Source of the DNA: Acanthosoma haemorrhoidale
Lineage: Eukaryota > Arthropoda > Insecta > Hemiptera > Acanthosomatidae
DNA: 64,000 bases
Direction of reading: 5' to 3'
Assembly (NCBI GenBank): GCA_930367205.1
Contig: OV884009.1
Span: 98,105,189 to 98,169,188, forward strand
The translations under genes were made by a program, and so were the position numbers. The notes below the pieces were generated by a model. The model was not told where the DNA came from. It was given only the letters and a program-made list of their open reading frames with translations, and ran no database searches. Below, piece after piece: positions 60,961-64,000 of the stretch; within the stretch, counting starts at the first letter, position 1, and every line of letters starts with the position of its first letter.

Positions 60961-63530
60961 CATCTAATGAAGCAAAAGACACAGATTGTGGTGGTTCCGA
61001 TGTGGCCTGCTACACGTCGTGCCCCTACCGGGTACTGCTCCAAGCCGCAGCGGATCTTGAGAAAAAGCAGACGGAGAAACCACCGCCGGCACAGCATCGC
61101 CAACAGCAGGAGCCCATCTGGAGATGAACCCCATACTCAAGCCCAGAACACCGTAGCAGGATCCTTCTATGGAGCAGTGTACACTTTTTCTGCTTGTCCA
61201 CCCGATACCTCTAGCTTTCCGCCCTGGCGCTCGATCCAACAGTACTTTTCTGTCCGGTCTTCACAGATTATTCGATCAATTGGCCATTTCACGTCTTGGG
61301 TAAGTACAAATAGTTCAACGTCTAACAACTGGTAACTATTAGACCTAGAACTAATTAGGAATCTATCGTTGACATTGTCGTGTTCACGGAGACGAAAATT
61401 GCGAACTAGAGCGTAAGGCTACAGGCCTACTCAGTTGTTATCAAACACGGCATCACATGGATAAAAGTGGCTCCCCATGGACAACATTTGATGTCAGGCT
61501 CCACCACTTGACGGTGAAGATAAACCTTGGGAAACCTATTAATCTCACCGCATTACATAAGAGACCGAGGGCGTTTCTCCAAGAGTTATCAGCCCCTTTT
61601 AAAGAATGCGCTGAAAAAAACAACCACAAGGTTGTCAGAGACTTGAATGCATGGCATACACTGTGAAATACCCTTTCCTGTCGTCCACCCCTAGAACTTC
61701 ACTTTTCGCTATATAAAAGACTGCCAAAAGACTTCCACCCTAGACTTACTACTTACAAATAAGCCGTACAGGATAAATAATTGATAGACGCTGGACCTGG
61801 TGATGACTGATCACCAGCTAATTCTGTATTCTATTGACGGTAGAGTTGTGATATCGCGTCCACGAAGTATGACTGAAGTCGGCCAAATAGGAACGTCGAT
61901 AATTGCATACGGTTCCTGTTCTTTGCAGGAAGTGGATTTACAGTTAGCTTTCCTAACTGAGCTTATTGACGATGCCCCTGAGGCTCGTAACCAGTAGTAT
62001 AACGCGAAGCCGTTTCACTATATTCTTCGCACCACGTAATAATTAGAAGAATAACTGGTACCAACCAAAAACTCGTCAAGCCAAAAAAAGAGTCCCCCCC
62101 CTACAAATCTAATTAATGTCTTGATGAGGGATTAGAAGACGACGTGGCACGTGTGGCTTCGTGGCTTCCATGGCGACCCAATACTACCAAGGAATACTCA
62201 GGCGTCCACCTGCATAACGGTGATTCCATTCACATTGGAGAAGAACAGAGGAAATTACTGGTTAACCACTACACCACATACAACGCCGCTAAGACTGGTA
62301 ACTGTCACGAACCTCAGCAGCTGGAAATAAAACAAAACTACATTGCTCCCCGAAGCAGTTGAATGCGGTCCTTCACCGGTGTAAGGGAAACCAAGCACCT
62401 GGGCTCGACGGAGTTTTTCTGTAACAGCTGTGGAGAAGAGGGATCACCCAACTAGTAAACCTGTACAATTCGTTTATTAGGTTGTGACACTTCTTGGCAG
62501 GGCGGAAACAAGTTATGATGTTCCTACTGCGGAAGGCCACAAAAAGAGGTGACCTCCCATCCCACTACCGCCCGATCAGTTTTCTTCCTCACAGAAAAAG
62601 ATTCTCGCAAAGATTATAATAAATTACCTGAAAGAGTTCTGTTCGGCAAATTCCATCATTCAGCTATGATCTCGTTTGACTAAACGCAGGATTTCGATTC
62701 AGTGTCCCACGGGATACTGTGTTGATATTTTTTCGACTAGGAATGCTCAGAGCACTTATATACCATGTTGGTTACCTTCCTCAAGGCCAGAAAGGTGAAG
62801 GTACGTAGTAGGTGGTCCCAGCGTCTCGAAACCCATCCTTCTAACCTGGAGTTCCTCAAGGAGCAGTTTTGTCTTCGGTTCTTTTCATCATGTACACATC
62901 TGACGTTATTGGGACAGGAAATCCACTGTAATCCCATTTGCTGACTACATTGTGGTTAACAACAGTAGCATGAGTGCAAAAATAGTTCTTACTTAGACCG
63001 AATAAGTTTGTAATGTAATCAGTGACAGACGGACTGAGTAATCTTCCTGCATAGGGGGAAATAAGGCTTGCCAAAATCATATACTATAGAAGAGAACTCA
63101 CCGGCTTTCTCAATTTACTGTCTGGGTATAAAAATGGATAGGCTTCTCCAATTTTAGAAACGGAATATAAAAGGTAAGACACAAGTCTTACCAGCTTTCT
63201 TGTTAACTTCACCCTACTTGTCGATGTCTCTCAAACTGCTGCACAGCGCTCCACTGTGTATTTAACTGACGGCACAGCCAACAGGCTCCAATAATTACAG
63301 AACGGTATCGTGAGAAAAGTGGTCAGACATATCGCTCTCCGGAGGTGAAATAACGCAGACCTGCACCCGTTGATTGGTGTTCCATCAACAAATTTTACTA
63401 CCAACTTCAATTGGGCAGTGCCATCACTTGGTGCGTAAGTTTATCAAGAGAACACATTTCGCAACTTCAGAGACATCAAGTATCGCCTTGTTGCAGCACC
63501 TGACAAACCCTGTGTTTAACAATATGACTC
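60961..63530 (+). mobile_element. Degenerate non-LTR retrotransposon (LINE)
   Basis: The 5' part (60961-61300) may be ORF1 remains (CGGSDVACYTSC, QHRQQQEPI). Near 61355-61400 IVDIVVFTETK resembles the endonuclease ETK block. At 61480-61660 DVRLHHLTVKINL, then HKVVRDLNAWH, resembles the GDxNxH motif. At 61803-61850 MTDHQLILYSIDGR resembles SDH. The RT follows: APGLDGV (62397), LVNLYNSFIRL and RGDLPSHYRPISFLPH (62548-62595), GVPQGAVLSSVLFIMYTSDV (62850-62910), and a decayed FADYIVV box (62935-62957). Frames change often and the catalytic box is altered. It differs from the jockey copies elsewhere in the window and I do not assign a clade. Confidence 0.65.
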
Positions 63531-63730
63531 CACCGCGATTCCCACATCAATGATAGCAGGCTGTCCGGGAAAACTAGGTTAATTTAGTTTATTTAGTTTT
63601 AAGTTACTATTAGCATAATTCATTCTTATGGCGAGCTTATTACTTTATCTGCTCACACATCCCGTATTCTACACATCAGCCTCCCATACCAAAGTTAAAG
63701 AAATATAATTATTAGCCAATTAAAAATATA

Positions 63731-63788
63731 CAGGCGCGATTGGGACTCAAATCCGGTAGGGTGCTCTACCAACTGAACTAATTTGGCA
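63731..63788 (-). repeat. tRNA-like sequence lacking the anticodon arm
   Basis: The minus strand reads TTAGTTCAGTTGGTAGAGC, a nearly perfect tRNA D-arm and A box, followed after only about 10 bases by GGATTTGAGTCCCAATC, a B-box and T-arm. The anticodon arm is absent, so it cannot be a working tRNA. It is probably a tRNA-derived SINE head or a deleted tRNA pseudogene. The 5' and 3' acceptor strands pair poorly. Confidence 0.6.
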
Positions 63789-64000
63789 TGAGGAAGGACC
63801 TTTTGGCGTCGCTTTGCTAAACTAAAATGATTGTCAGCAACGAACCACACGGAATGTAGAGGCTAAGCGTCTTCTTAATTTGATCTTACCGGGAGTTATG
63901 TTGCCTGTGGCTCGTTGATACATTTAAAATATTTTAACATGTATAGCTCCCACTTGAGTTGTTGTTAGTTTTTAGCCAAAGAATATTCATGTTGTCATCA

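Overview
This is an AT-rich eukaryotic nuclear window, almost certainly from an arthropod and probably an insect. The reasons are the retrotransposon families present (jockey-clade and R1-like LINEs, Ty3/gypsy elements with AGT...ACT LTR ends), a tRNA-derived SINE, and a pseudogene of a protein family that I know only as multi-copy in arthropod genomes. I cannot name the species. I found no intact host protein-coding gene. The recognisable content is transposable elements of different ages, tandem repeats, and long stretches of AT-rich DNA without visible function. A 500-N assembly gap lies at 48838-49337.

Layout. 0.9-3.0 kb: a tRNA-Glu-derived SINE head, a (TC)107 microsatellite and a decayed jockey LINE. 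4.7-5.2 kb: a 19-bp minisatellite. 5.5-8.1 kb: two more jockey fragments. 10.2-10.4 kb: a 34-bp tandem array. 11.9-13.0 kb: remnants of a hAT-like transposase and possibly of an LTR-element integrase. 16.7-19.3 kb: copies of an unclassified TATA-containing repeat family in opposite orientations, flanking a decayed copy of the arthropod protein family; a further copy lies at 23.7-24.5 kb. 20.0-24.8 kb: several jockey pieces on both strands.

Two Ty3/gypsy-type elements are the most informative features. Element A (25026-30392, minus strand) is structurally complete. It has two identical 184-bp LTRs, a 4-bp target duplication (TGTA), a primer-binding site matching tRNA-Phe, a Gag with two CCHC zinc knuckles, and a Pol with protease, RT, RNase H and integrase, all catalytic motifs present. 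Its gag and pol are in the same reading frame, separated by one UGA. Element B (52514-57946, plus strand) is a related but older copy. Its LTRs differ at three positions, it has the same type of primer site, its gag is open, and its pol carries three frameshifts and two nonsense codons. B sits inside a 9-bp minisatellite, which it splits.

34.5-41.1 kb holds a ~390-bp direct duplication about 6 kb apart. 44.3-47.1 kb is a degenerate R1-like LINE, and 61.0-63.5 kb is another degenerate LINE, followed by a tRNA-like sequence lacking its anticodon arm. In elements A and B the parts form one life cycle: the LTR promotes transcription, tRNA-Phe primes minus-strand synthesis, Gag packages, protease matures, RT/RNase H copies and integrase inserts. 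Everything else is fossil or structural DNA.
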